Under the pieces are notes generated by a model. The model was given only the letters and a program-made list of their open reading frames with translations. It did not search any database and was not told the origin of the DNA. This document shows positions 55,638 through 64,000 of a stretch of DNA of 64,000 nt, piece by piece. Source of the stretch: Pseudobacteroides sp. (lineage in GTDB: Bacteria; Bacillota; Clostridia; Acetivibrionales; DSM-2933); contig NZ_DATCTU010000093.1 of NCBI RefSeq assembly GCF_036567765.1, forward strand, positions 1 through 64,000, written 5' to 3'. Position 1 is the stretch's first letter, and every line of letters starts with the position of its first letter. The position numbers were made by a program, and so were the translations under genes.

Positions 55638-55669
55638 ATTGTGAAATATTAACTTTAATATTTCACAAT
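55638..55669. promoter_or_regulatory. 32-bp perfect palindrome between Fur and PlsC genes
   Basis: ATTGTGAAATATTAA (55638-55652) and its exact complement (55655-55669) are separated by CT. It stands 51 bp ahead of the Fur-family start and 96 bp ahead of plsC. It lacks a GC core and T-run, so an operator is more likely than a terminator. It contains half-sites TGTGAA and TTCACA but is not a standard Fur or PerR box. Confidence 0.6.
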
Positions 55670-55764
55670 GGGTACAAATATATTATATTAGATTTAAAGA
55701 AGGTTATCTATAATAAAAACAAGTATTGTATAAAATGGTTTTTGTAAAATATTTGGAGGTATAA

Positions 55765-56481
55765 ATGATTAGAGCTTTAATTGTTCTGCTTTATTTTATA
55801 GGCTATCTTTTGTATTCCCTTACATTTTGGGTTAGGCTTGCCATATTAAATAAAAGGGGATTGGAAAAGGAAGCAAACGAATTTATTAATTATCGTGCAG
55901 CTTTGTGGGCACGTCATGTGATTTGGGTTACCGGCTCTAAGGTGACTGTTTTTGGGCAGGAGAATATCCCGAAGGATAAAGGTGTTGTGTTTATAGCAAA
56001 CCACCAGAGTTATTTGGATATTCCCGTAATGATAGGTTTTATAGAGAAGCCAAAAGGATTTATTGCAAAGATTGAGCTGTTAAAAATACCTATTTTAAAT
56101 ATGTGGATAAGGCAATTAGGCGGGGTATTTATAGTTAGAAATGACCCCAAACAGTCACTAAAAGCTATTAATCAAGGGGCAGAGCAGGTTAAAAAAGGTA
56201 AATCCATGGTTATATTTCCGGAAGGAACCAGGAGCTCTGACGGTACATTGGGTCAGTTTAAGCCCGGAAGCTTAAAGCTTGCTGTAAAATCCGGTGCACC
56301 TATTGTGCCTGTTGTTATAAAAGGTACCATTAATATACTGTCTAAAAAGAAGTTTGCTATAAAGCCTTCCAATGTAGAAATATTTATTCTTCCGCCTATT
56401 TTACAGGACGAAGTGGCAAAGAAGGATACGAATGATCTTACAGAAAAGATAAGAAGTGCAATTATGGAGAAGTTGAAATAA
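55765..56481 (+). CDS. plsC: 1-acyl-sn-glycerol-3-phosphate acyltransferase
   Basis: The 238-residue membrane enzyme adds the second acyl chain to lysophosphatidic acid in phospholipid synthesis. It has an N-terminal membrane helix and the acyltransferase motifs NHQSYLD (catalytic His, Asp), GGVFIVRN and FPEGTRS. TTGGAGG precedes the ATG. Confidence 0.93.
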   Translation: MIRALIVLLYFIGYLLYSLTFWVRLAILNKRGLEKEANEFINYRAALWARHVIWVTGSKVTVFGQENIPKDKGVVFIANHQSYLDIPVMIGFIEKPKGFIAKIELLKIPILNMWIRQLGGVFIVRNDPKQSLKAINQGAEQVKKGKSMVIFPEGTRSSDGTLGQFKPGSLKLAVKSGAPIVPVVIKGTINILSKKKFAIKPSNVEIFILPPILQDEVAKKDTNDLTEKIRSAIMEKLK

Positions 56482-56583
56482 GTATTTATTTTATAAAAAG
56501 TAAACAATATAAATAAAATATACAGAGTGAAAAGTTTAAGAGATAAACCACTTTTCATTAATTGAAAAACGGGAGGACTAAAG

Positions 56584-57165
56584 TTGATTATAAAAAACGC
56601 TGATTTTGAAATTACTGCGGTTAGTCCGGCACAGTATCCGGTGTCGGATTTTCCAGAGGTTGCTTTTGTAGGACGCTCAAATGTAGGTAAGTCTTCAATC
56701 TTGAATACATTGACCAATAGAAAAAATCTTGCCAGGGTGGGAGGCACTCCTGGAATGACTAAAACAATTAACTTTTTTAATATAGATGAAAGAATGTTTT
56801 TTGTTGACTTACCGGGCTATGGATATGCAAGTGTATCCAAGGGCAAGAAATCGTCATGGGAAACTATTGTAGAACAATATCTTTTTACAAGATCCAACCT
56901 CAAGATGGTAATTATGCTGCTTGATATAAGGCATAGTCCTACAAAAGATGATAAAATAATGTACAAATGGATATTGGATAGTGAAATACCCTATATAATA
57001 GTTGCATCAAAAGCCGATAAAATATCAAAGGGGCAAATTTTAAAGCATGTACAGGTTATTAGGACGGAGCTGCAAATATCTCCTGATATAAAAATAATAC
57101 CGTTTTCATCCCAAACGAGGCAGGGCAAGGAGGATATACTTGAGATAATAGGAACTTTATTGTAA
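56584..57165 (+). CDS. engB: ribosome biogenesis GTPase EngB/YsxC
   Basis: The 193-residue GTPase has G1 GRSNVGKSS, G3 DLPGYGYA and G4 SKADK, and is needed for 50S subunit assembly. It starts with TTG, 7 nt behind GGGAGG. Confidence 0.95.
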   Translation: MIIKNADFEITAVSPAQYPVSDFPEVAFVGRSNVGKSSILNTLTNRKNLARVGGTPGMTKTINFFNIDERMFFVDLPGYGYASVSKGKKSSWETIVEQYLFTRSNLKMVIMLLDIRHSPTKDDKIMYKWILDSEIPYIIVASKADKISKGQILKHVQVIRTELQISPDIKIIPFSSQTRQGKEDILEIIGTLL

Positions 57166-57206
57166 ATTATGAATCACCTTAAAAAACAAAAAGGATGGTG
57201 CTGAAT

Positions 57207-59030
57207 ATGAAAAATGGCATTGAGATTTATAATAAAGACGGCAGAAGGATAGTAAAGGGAACAGGATACTATGAGCCGAGAGTAGTAAAAGACCTCAAGG
57301 AGCTTGTTGACTCTGCAAGAAAATACGGTAATGATATAGGTTTTAGATATAAAGACAAGAGCGGAAAAATAACAGGCAAAACATATACGGAGTTTGCAGA
57401 CGACATTGACTGCCTCGGTACGGCACTTATATCAATGGGTTTAAAAGATGCATCCATTGCAATACTGAGTGAAAATAGATATGACTGGGGGGTTTGCTAT
57501 TTATCTGTAGTAAATGGTGTAGGAGTTATGGTGCCTATGGATAAATACCTTCCGGCAAAAGAGGTTGAAAACCTTATTGAAAGAGGAAGAGTTGAGGCTA
57601 TATTTTACAGTTCATCCTACCAGAGTGTAATGGATGAGGTTGCAACTTCCAATAATAGAATAAAATGTTTTATATGTATGGATGACATTAAGGATATTAA
57701 AGGTGATAAATCCAAGTTTAAATCCTTAAGTCAAATCAAGGATCATGGAAAAAAACTTTTGAGTAAGGGTGACAGGTCTTTTGTAGATGCTGTTATAGAT
57801 AGAGACAAAATGTCCATGCTTCTTTTTACATCAGGAACTACAAGCATGGCAAAAGGTGTAATGCTGTCCCATGCCAATGTTGCCAGCAATGTTACATCTG
57901 TCACAACTGATATAAAGGTGTACAGAAACGATGTGCACCTCTCATTGCTTCCGCTCCATCATACTTTTGAGAATACTGTAGGGTTTTTATTTATGGTATA
58001 CAGTGGCGTTTGTATAGCTTATTGTGACGGTATCAAATATGTACAGCAAAATCTTAAGGAGTACAATGTATCTATATTGGTAGCGGTCCCAGCCATATTT
58101 GAAGCATTGTACAGAAAAACCATGGAAGGAATAAAAAAATCCGGCAAGGAGAAGTCGTTTCGTACTGCTTTAAAAATATCCGGTGCTTTAAGAATGGTTG
58201 GTATTGATTTAAGAAAGAAGCTATTTAAGGGCATATTCAGCCAATTGGGACCATGCTTAAGGCTTGCGGTATCTGGAGCGGCCCCCCTTGATAAAGAGGT
58301 TATAACTGGATTTGAGGATATAGGCTTCAAGATACTCCAGGGGTATGGATTGACTGAAACTTCACCTGTAGTAGCTGCTAACAATGATTTTATAAACATT
58401 CCGGGATCTATCGGTTATCCTTTAGGGGGAGTTGAGGTAACGCTGGACTCAATGGACGAAAACGGTATGGGTGAGATTATGGTTCGCGGTAAAAATGTTA
58501 TGCTGGGCTATTATGAAAACCCGGAAGAAACAAAAGAGGTCATTACACCAGATGGATGGTTCAAGACAGGCGATCTGGGAACTGTAGATGATAAAGGGGT
58601 AATAAGGATTACCGGCCGTGCAAAATCCATGATAGTATTGGCCAATGGCAAAAAGGCATTTCCTGAAGAATATGAGGTGTTACTTAATAATATAAAAGGT
58701 GTGAAGGAATCTTTTGTATGGGGAAATGTTGCATCGGATGGTGACGTTCAGGTGTGTGCCGAGCTGGTTATAGATAAGGAAAAGTTAGTGGAAGATAAGG
58801 GACAGGTGCCTTCGGAGAAGGAACTGGCCTCAATGTTTGAAAAGGCAGTAAAAGAGATTAACAAGGATCTTCCCCAGTACAAAATCATTCGCTATTTTAT
58901 AATGACTAACGATGAGATCATTAAGACTACAACCCTTAAAATCAAAAGGCCTGTGGAATACGAAAAAATTAGAGGGAAATTGGAAAAGGCTGGACTTGAA
59001 ATAAGAAAAGCCTCCGGTAAAATATTTTAG
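57207..59030 (+). CDS. AMP-dependent acyl-CoA ligase (FadD-like)
   Basis: The 607-residue protein activates carboxylic acids, likely fatty acids, through an acyl-AMP. Motifs: ATP loop LFTSGTTSMAKGVMLSH near 208, QGYGLTETSPV near 380, GWFKTGDLG near 453 and the C-terminal GRAKSMIVLANGKKAFPEE. It follows engB by 41 bp and precedes a YgjP-type gene by 14 bp, so they are likely cotranscribed. ATG 57207 behind AAGGATGG is the favoured start. A link to the PlsC lipid pathway is plausible. Confidence 0.9.
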   Translation: MKNGIEIYNKDGRRIVKGTGYYEPRVVKDLKELVDSARKYGNDIGFRYKDKSGKITGKTYTEFADDIDCLGTALISMGLKDASIAILSENRYDWGVCYLSVVNGVGVMVPMDKYLPAKEVENLIERGRVEAIFYSSSYQSVMDEVATSNNRIKCFICMDDIKDIKGDKSKFKSLSQIKDHGKKLLSKGDRSFVDAVIDRDKMSMLLFTSGTTSMAKGVMLSHANVASNVTSVTTDIKVYRNDVHLSLLPLHHTFENTVGFLFMVYSGVCIAYCDGIKYVQQNLKEYNVSILVAVPAIFEALYRKTMEGIKKSGKEKSFRTALKISGALRMVGIDLRKKLFKGIFSQLGPCLRLAVSGAAPLDKEVITGFEDIGFKILQGYGLTETSPVVAANNDFINIPGSIGYPLGGVEVTLDSMDENGMGEIMVRGKNVMLGYYENPEETKEVITPDGWFKTGDLGTVDDKGVIRITGRAKSMIVLANGKKAFPEEYEVLLNNIKGVKESFVWGNVASDGDVQVCAELVIDKEKLVEDKGQVPSEKELASMFEKAVKEINKDLPQYKIIRYFIMTNDEIIKTTTLKIKRPVEYEKIRGKLEKAGLEIRKASGKIF

Positions 59031-59044
59031 AGGGAAGAAATTAT

Positions 59045-59800
59045 ATGGAAAACACAAAAGAATATACTCTTAAAATTGGAGAGTCTTTTATCCCATATAA
59101 AATTAAAGACAGTAATAAAGCCAAGAACATAAGGCTTGTGATAGATAACAACGGGCTTTATATAGTTAGGCCTCTGAAGGTTAAAATTTGTGATGTTGAA
59201 CGAGTATTAAAGGAGAAAAGCGGCTGGATTTCCAAGCATTATATGGAACTGCTTCAGAAAAAGCAGAATATGCCGGAAAGAAAATGGGAAACAGGCGAGA
59301 CTTTGCTGTATTTGGGTAATAATTATAAAATAAATATAGTTGGACACAAAAAGAGCATCGCATCAGTAAGCTTTGAGGGCGATGCTTTTTGTGTGCTTAT
59401 GGATGAGAAAGTTTCGGGGGAGGAAAGACAGATACTTGTAGAAGGCGTATTTAGAAAGTGGTATAGGAAAGCTGCTGCAGCTATACTAAATGAACGGCTT
59501 GACCATTTTTGCAGCATTACAGGGCTGAAGTTTAAGGCTATTCGGCTTAAAGAACAAAAAACTAGGTGGGGCAGTTGTTCTAGAGAAGGCAACCTGAATT
59601 TTAACTGGCAACTTATTATGGCACCACTTTGGGTTGTTGATTACGTGGTTCTTCATGAAGTATGTCATTTAAGGCACCTCAATCACTCAAAAGACTTCTG
59701 GAGCCTGGTAGCCTATTATTTGCCTGAATATAAAAAGGCACAGCAATGGCTAAAAATTCATGGAGCAACGTTATCCTTCAAAAAATCTTTTGATGTATAA
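59045..59800 (+). CDS. YgjP/DUF45-type metallopeptidase
   Basis: The 251-residue protein has the zinc motif HEVCHLRHLNHSKDFW (HExxH plus third His), with KTRWGSCSREGNLNFNW ahead of it. It resembles the SprT/YgjP group. It lies 14 bp after the acyl-CoA ligase. Substrate unknown. Confidence 0.9.
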   Translation: MENTKEYTLKIGESFIPYKIKDSNKAKNIRLVIDNNGLYIVRPLKVKICDVERVLKEKSGWISKHYMELLQKKQNMPERKWETGETLLYLGNNYKINIVGHKKSIASVSFEGDAFCVLMDEKVSGEERQILVEGVFRKWYRKAAAAILNERLDHFCSITGLKFKAIRLKEQKTRWGSCSREGNLNFNWQLIMAPLWVVDYVVLHEVCHLRHLNHSKDFWSLVAYYLPEYKKAQQWLKIHGATLSFKKSFDV

Positions 59801-59858
59801 AAAGTTACGATTAACTTAATGTTTTGAAAAGCAGAAGTTATGTTTATCGTAACTTTTT
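59799..59858 (+). terminator. terminator after the YgjP gene
   Basis: AAAAAGTTACGAT (59799-59811) pairs with ATCGTAACTTTTT (59846-59858) and is followed by more T. The loop is long. Confidence 0.75.
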
Positions 59859-59909
59859 TATATTTGTATGCATAATATGTAACATAAATTTTTTTAAGGA
59901 TAAAAAGCT

Positions 59910-60302
59910 ATGGATTCAGAAATCGTATTAACCAGTATTCTTACAGGGTCAAAGAATAAAATAAATTCTAGGAAAATATTAAAAGGTTGTTTTGCATTGG
60001 ATGAGGGCCAAAAGGATATATATGAAATTAAAAAAATTGATGCATGCATTTGCGGTGCATATGATTCTTATTGCCCCAATATGTGCTGTACAACGGGAAA
60101 TGTTAAAGTTGTATTGAATTATATCAGTGAAAAAGATGATGACAATACATATAATATAGAGTACTGCCTTCCGTTTTCATTTGATGGAACACTTAAACCG
60201 GAAGATTTGGGAGAGGTGAATTTGGAGAAGCTATCCCTTAACGTAATATTGCCCCGGACTATAGAGATAGAAGCTTGTGTCACAGCTTACAACTTAAAAT
60301 AA
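59910..60302 (+). CDS. DUF3794/SPOCS-like protein
   Basis: The 130-residue protein has an N-terminal part with a cluster of Cys (ACICGAYDSYCPNMCCTTGN) and a C-terminal part (VKVVLNYISEKDDD; LNVILPRTIEIEACVTAYNL) reminiscent of the SPOCS domain found in spore-coat proteins such as SafA partners. The match is general. AAGGA precedes the ATG. It could be a spore-coat protein. No operon partner. Confidence 0.5.
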   Translation: MDSEIVLTSILTGSKNKINSRKILKGCFALDEGQKDIYEIKKIDACICGAYDSYCPNMCCTTGNVKVVLNYISEKDDDNTYNIEYCLPFSFDGTLKPEDLGEVNLEKLSLNVILPRTIEIEACVTAYNLK

Positions 60303-60929
60303 TTATCATTGACATTTCATGTAATTAAATATATTATTCTTAGTAGAGGCGTTTATTTATTATATTTTTTTAAATATTTATTATATTTTTTAAATATTTT
60401 TATATATTTATATACATACAAACATATAATTTATTAGAAGCGACAAATGATAACATTAATACTCTTTACTACGGATTATTGTTATATTGAAGGATGTTTC
60501 TAATTTGCTGTTTATATATCTTAATTATTATATCAATAAGGTAAACACTTTTAATAATATTATTAATGACCGTTTAAATTAATAGATAAATTAAGCATAA
60601 AGTGTTTTAGTGATATATGTTCTTTGAATTCTAAATCTTCATAGTACTTTCTTTATTTCCCAAACTATTGCATTTATAGCACATTATTTTGGACTGAAAA
60701 GTGTTAATACACTTGTAGAATATATAGTATGATGTTTATGGATTAGCATATAGAGTTAATACTTACTTTAGCAAAATTAATATTGGCAAAATACTTTATC
60801 ATATAAAAGTGCATTATATTTTAGTATGCCTTATTATGTGTTATAATAAATCATTAAATTTTTAATTAAATTCAGATATAACATGCATTTCCAATACTAA
60901 CTCATAAACAACTTTAGGAGGTAATTGTT
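60303..60929. other. 627-bp AT-rich gap upstream of the dockerin genes
   Basis: The gap is extremely AT-rich. Around 60357-60402 the phrase TTTATTATATTTTTTAAATAT occurs twice in tandem with slight change. No gene was found. Its length suggests a long leader or a complex promoter for the surface-protein genes. Confidence 0.45.
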
Positions 60930-62789
60930 ATGATCAGAATTAGAAGGTTATTGGTAGCTTTAGTAATGGCGTTAATTACCGTATCACTTTTAAATCTCAC
61001 ATCGGTCTTTGGAGCAACGGCTGGTACCTACAAAATAAGCGGATATGTTGACCCGGATTTTGCATCTACCAACTCCATGATTAAAGAGGGATTTAAAGTG
61101 GAAATTGTGGGAACATCATATTATGATGTTACTGACAATAATGGGTATTTTGAGTTGCTAAATATACCTATATCTACTAGTATTAATGTTAAGATTAGGT
61201 TTTCAAAAGCCGGATACTTGAGAAAAGAGATTAGTGATCTGACAATTAGCTCTGAAATTTTGATAGGTACTAAAGATGCACCGGTAAAAATGTGGCCCGG
61301 GGATTTACCTGTTAATAATATACAGGACGACGTTATTAATTTTATTGACGTTTTACAGATGGCAAAGGCTTACAATACAATTTTAAGTGAAAGTAAGTAT
61401 AATAAAATTTGTGACTTCAATCTTGATAATTCAGTCAATGTTGCAGATGTTATTATTATGGCGAAGCACTTTAATGCGGTGCCAAATACATACGGTGCTG
61501 AAAAGGTCAGCTATGTTGCACCTGACAGGCCTGGATCTCCCCAGAACCTAAAGGCATTATGGTATACTGGAACAACGGCTTCACTAAGTTGGGAGGCCCC
61601 AGCGTCAAAGAGTATGACTATAACAGGGTATGAAGTATATTTTAATGATAAGATAATAACAACAGTAAAGGCAACTAATGCTGTATGTACAGGACTTAAT
61701 CCAAATAAAGAAAATACTATTTACGTTAAGGCAATAAGTTCTAATGTAAAATCCGATGCAAGTAATATTTTAAGAATAACTACTCCTGTAGATGATCATG
61801 GCAATACCATTGATAAGGCAACGCCAATTGAGTGTGAAAAAGAGATTATAGCATCAATGGAAACAGGTGACGCTGTTGATTATTTCAAATTTAAGCCTCA
61901 AACAACAGGGACATATGTATTCAAAATGTATGTTGGGTTTTTGTTAAATGCATATTTATATGATGAGTCAGGAAACAAAGTAGCGGACCTTAATACTGAA
62001 CAGTGTTATTTAGTGTCCGATAAGGAATATACACTTGGGGTTGAGAACGTATCTACTCCTAGTGAGTATAGATTTTATATAAGAAAAGTTACGTCAAAAC
62101 CCGACTTGGTTGTAGAACGTATTCTAGTAGACAAATCATGGGTAGGTGAACCTGTATTAGTAAGAGCAAGAATAACTAATATCGGGGATGCTCCTAATCT
62201 TGGCAGCTTTAGGGTAGTGTTTGATATTGATGGCAAAAAGAATTTGCTTTGGGCTGATTGCAACACGACTATTGAAGTTGGTAATTCCGTTACTTTGGCT
62301 GTTAATGGAGGCTTAAACGGTATAACAAAATGGACTGCAACGCAGGTTGGTAATCATGTGATAACTGCTAATGTTGATAGCATGAATAAAATAAGTGAGA
62401 TTTTTGAAAATAATAACATATTATCATGCAATATTTTCTTTGATGATTATCCTGATAGTTGGGAATCCGCCAAGTCTATTCAAATAGGAGCCGATATATC
62501 CGGTAATATTTCATTTTCTGAAGATAAAGATTTTTTCACTTTTACACCAGTAACTAGTGGAAACTATAGATTTGAACTACCTGGATCTTATTATACAAAT
62601 GTGTTTGTTTATGATAAGAATTTTAATAAGGCTGCAGAAACAATAATTGTTACCAGGGGAGGAGCTAGGAATAGCTGCTACGTAAATGCTACATTAGCTG
62701 CTAATCAGAAATACTACATAGTTGTGCTTTCAGCAGATTCCAATAATTTTACCAGTGAGACATATAAGCTTGTATCAAGTACTTTCTAA
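60930..62789 (+). CDS. secreted X-dockerin protein with FN3, PPC and CARDB domains
   Basis: The 619-residue protein has a signal peptide (1-29), a carboxypeptidase-regulatory-like X module (35-115, KISGYVDPDF), a type I dockerin (120-190) whose second loop CDFNLDNSVNVADV is canonical while the first has an insertion, a fibronectin III domain (200-285), a PPC-like domain (290-392), a CARDB domain (395-512), and a second PPC domain (515-619). No enzyme domain is present. The dockerin should attach it to a cohesin, so it is likely a structural cellulosome part. AGGAGG precedes the ATG. A close paralogue follows. Confidence 0.88.
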   Translation: MIRIRRLLVALVMALITVSLLNLTSVFGATAGTYKISGYVDPDFASTNSMIKEGFKVEIVGTSYYDVTDNNGYFELLNIPISTSINVKIRFSKAGYLRKEISDLTISSEILIGTKDAPVKMWPGDLPVNNIQDDVINFIDVLQMAKAYNTILSESKYNKICDFNLDNSVNVADVIIMAKHFNAVPNTYGAEKVSYVAPDRPGSPQNLKALWYTGTTASLSWEAPASKSMTITGYEVYFNDKIITTVKATNAVCTGLNPNKENTIYVKAISSNVKSDASNILRITTPVDDHGNTIDKATPIECEKEIIASMETGDAVDYFKFKPQTTGTYVFKMYVGFLLNAYLYDESGNKVADLNTEQCYLVSDKEYTLGVENVSTPSEYRFYIRKVTSKPDLVVERILVDKSWVGEPVLVRARITNIGDAPNLGSFRVVFDIDGKKNLLWADCNTTIEVGNSVTLAVNGGLNGITKWTATQVGNHVITANVDSMNKISEIFENNNILSCNIFFDDYPDSWESAKSIQIGADISGNISFSEDKDFFTFTPVTSGNYRFELPGSYYTNVFVYDKNFNKAAETIIVTRGGARNSCYVNATLAANQKYYIVVLSADSNNFTSETYKLVSSTF

Positions 62790-62828
62790 CTTTGCTTAAC
62801 ATTTAACCAATAAATATAGAGTCAGCTG

Positions 62829-62870
62829 GCAAATAAGATAAATTTTTATTGAAAAGTTTATCTTATTTGC
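62829..62870 (+). terminator. terminator between the two dockerin genes
   Basis: GCAAATAAGATAAA (62829-62842) pairs perfectly with 62857-62870. The loop includes AATTTTT. The two genes may thus be separately expressed. Confidence 0.7.
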
Positions 62871-62954
62871 ATTACAATATTAGTATATTTAGTATAAATT
62901 GTGTTTTGTTTGTCATTATTCAATTAACTGTTTTATTTATATGGGGGGGTATTT

Positions 62955-64000
62955 ATGAGATTTAGGGTAAAAATGTGCTTTATCTTGGTTTTATGTGTTT
63001 TTGTCATTGGCATAGTTGTTTTTCCTTTGAATTCTAATGCTTTGACTATTCAAAAGATATGCGGGTATATAGAACCGGATATTACCTATTTAAATTCGGA
63101 AGCAAAATCTGGATTCAAGATACAAATTGTTGGAACAACTGCAAGTGCAATCTCAGATGAAAACGGATACTTTCAAATAAACGGTTTTCAGTCAACTCCT
63201 GATTTGAAATACAGTTTGGAAATTACTAAGGTTGGTTATCTCAAAAGGGAAATCAAAGATATTCAAATAAACTCATCAATTTTTGTAGGTGGAGCTCAAT
63301 CAATTCTTATGTGGGCCGGAGATATGCCTGTAAAAGGATTACAAGATGATTCTATTAATATGAGTGATATTATTCAAATTGCCAAGTCCTTTAATGCTGT
63401 CAAGACAGATGCCAATTATAATGCAAGCTGTGACTTTGATATGGACGGATCAATTAATATAAAAGATGTAATAGCAATATCAAAGCATTTCAATTCAACT
63501 AGTGATAATTATGAAAATATAGAAATTAGCATCATAGAAGAAGACTTAAAAGCACCGGAGGGGCTAAATTCCTTATGGTATACAGGGACAACGGTTGTGT
63601 TAAATTGGAATGCATCAGGAAGTAACATATCCGGTTACGAGGTATATTGTAATGAAAAAGTTGTAGGTACTACATCTAATACAAATTTCGTATATTATGA
63701 AATGACGCCCAATTCGATAAATGTGTTTTACATTAAGGCATTTGATAGTGAAGGAAAGAAATCATTACCAAGTAACTCCATAACGGTAACAGCATTAGCG
63801 GACGATCATGGGAACACTATGGGTAGGGCTACTCCTATAGAGAGTGGAAGGGAAATTTTGGGAGCTTTTCAAGGGGTAGGTGACTTAGACTATTTTAAGT
63901 TTGTACCAGAGAAATCTGGAATATATGTTTTCAGAACAATAAGGGGCTATTTGGTATCAAGTAAGATTGTAGATAGCAATGGTATAGAGGTCGGGTATAT
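62955..64000 (+). CDS. secreted X-dockerin protein, second copy (cut by window end)
   Basis: The open frame runs from the ATG at 62955 to the window end (348 codons). It has a signal peptide (1-29), an X module (CGYIEPDITYLNSEAKSG), a dockerin (GDMPVKGLQDDSINMSD and CDFDMDGSINIKDVIAISKH), fibronectin III (LNSLWYTGTTVVLNWN) and the start of a PPC domain (DDHGNTMGRATPIESG). Order and motifs match the gene before it, so they arose by tandem duplication. GGGGGGG lies before the ATG. The rest is outside the window. Confidence 0.88.
   Translation, partial: MRFRVKMCFILVLCVFVIGIVVFPLNSNALTIQKICGYIEPDITYLNSEAKSGFKIQIVGTTASAISDENGYFQINGFQSTPDLKYSLEITKVGYLKREIKDIQINSSIFVGGAQSILMWAGDMPVKGLQDDSINMSDIIQIAKSFNAVKTDANYNASCDFDMDGSINIKDVIAISKHFNSTSDNYENIEISIIEEDLKAPEGLNSLWYTGTTVVLNWNASGSNISGYEVYCNEKVVGTTSNTNFVYYEMTPNSINVFYIKAFDSEGKKSLPSNSITVTALADDHGNTMGRATPIESGREILGAFQGVGDLDYFKFVPEKSGIYVFRTIRGYLVSSKIVDSNGIEVGY

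Overview
This 64 kb window is AT-rich DNA from a Gram-positive, endospore-forming member of the Clostridia. The best clues are an alpha/beta-type small acid-soluble spore protein, a clostridial Agr-type peptide, rubredoxin, a STAS anti-anti-sigma factor, Fur and HflX of Firmicutes type, and at the right edge two tandem secreted proteins with an X-module plus dockerin. The dockerins point to the cellulosome-forming Acetivibrio / Ruminiclostridium / Pseudobacteroides neighbourhood. The genus is an inference. No rRNA, CRISPR array, intact insertion sequence or prophage was seen.

Layout. (1) 1-3.7 kb: an accessory patch with an ECF sigma-factor remnant and two unrecognised exported proteins, bracketed by a 35-bp inverted repeat (34/35 identical). 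(2) 3.7-9.5 kb, all minus strand: an Agr-like peptide-signalling neighbourhood. It holds two full-length AgrC-type (HPK10) kinases, a LuxR-type response regulator, DUF951 and MscS genes, a 41-aa cyclic-lactone autoinducer precursor, and an AgrC-like membrane protein that lost its kinase domain. No AgrB is present. (3) 9.9-13.3 kb: nitrogen block with a class-I amidotransferase, an ANTAR regulator and glnA behind an attenuator-like leader, plus a STAS protein. (4) 13.7-21.8 kb: rubredoxin, zinc-ribbon protein, rho with a long charged insert, a GT-C glycosyltransferase, a four-DnaA-box cluster, lipase, CBS protein and SASP. (5) 21.8-26.2 kb: divergent type IIA topoisomerase pair behind a perfect LexA box. 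(6) 26.4-29.1 kb: a YjfK/YjfL-like membrane cluster and initiator tRNA. (7) 29.5-45.4 kb: ankyrin lipoprotein, cold-shock, PilZ, HflX, Nudix, YigZ, orphan kinase, YebC, EamA, SymE-like small protein, surface proteins, AraC, MATE. (8) 45.8-60.3 kb: GGDEF-EAL enzyme, a NiCo riboswitch controlling a CDF metal exporter, membrane MutS-like ATPase, SDR, Fur, PlsC, EngB, acyl-CoA ligase, YgjP. (9) 60.9-64 kb: tandem X-dockerin proteins, the second cut by the window end.

How genes work together. The strongest system is the Agr-like locus. Its precursor matches the clostridial AgrD pattern around the cyclising Cys, sits directly behind a kinase-less receptor, and lies near two complete receptors. The usual LytTR regulator is replaced by a LuxR-type one and the maturation protease must be encoded elsewhere. 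A perfect Spo0A-box sequence lies upstream of the peptide operon, which hints at a tie to sporulation (inference). Other regulatory couplings readable from sequence are ANTAR/glnA antitermination, LexA control of the extra topoisomerase, nickel/cobalt control of the CDF exporter, and a long palindrome between Fur and PlsC.
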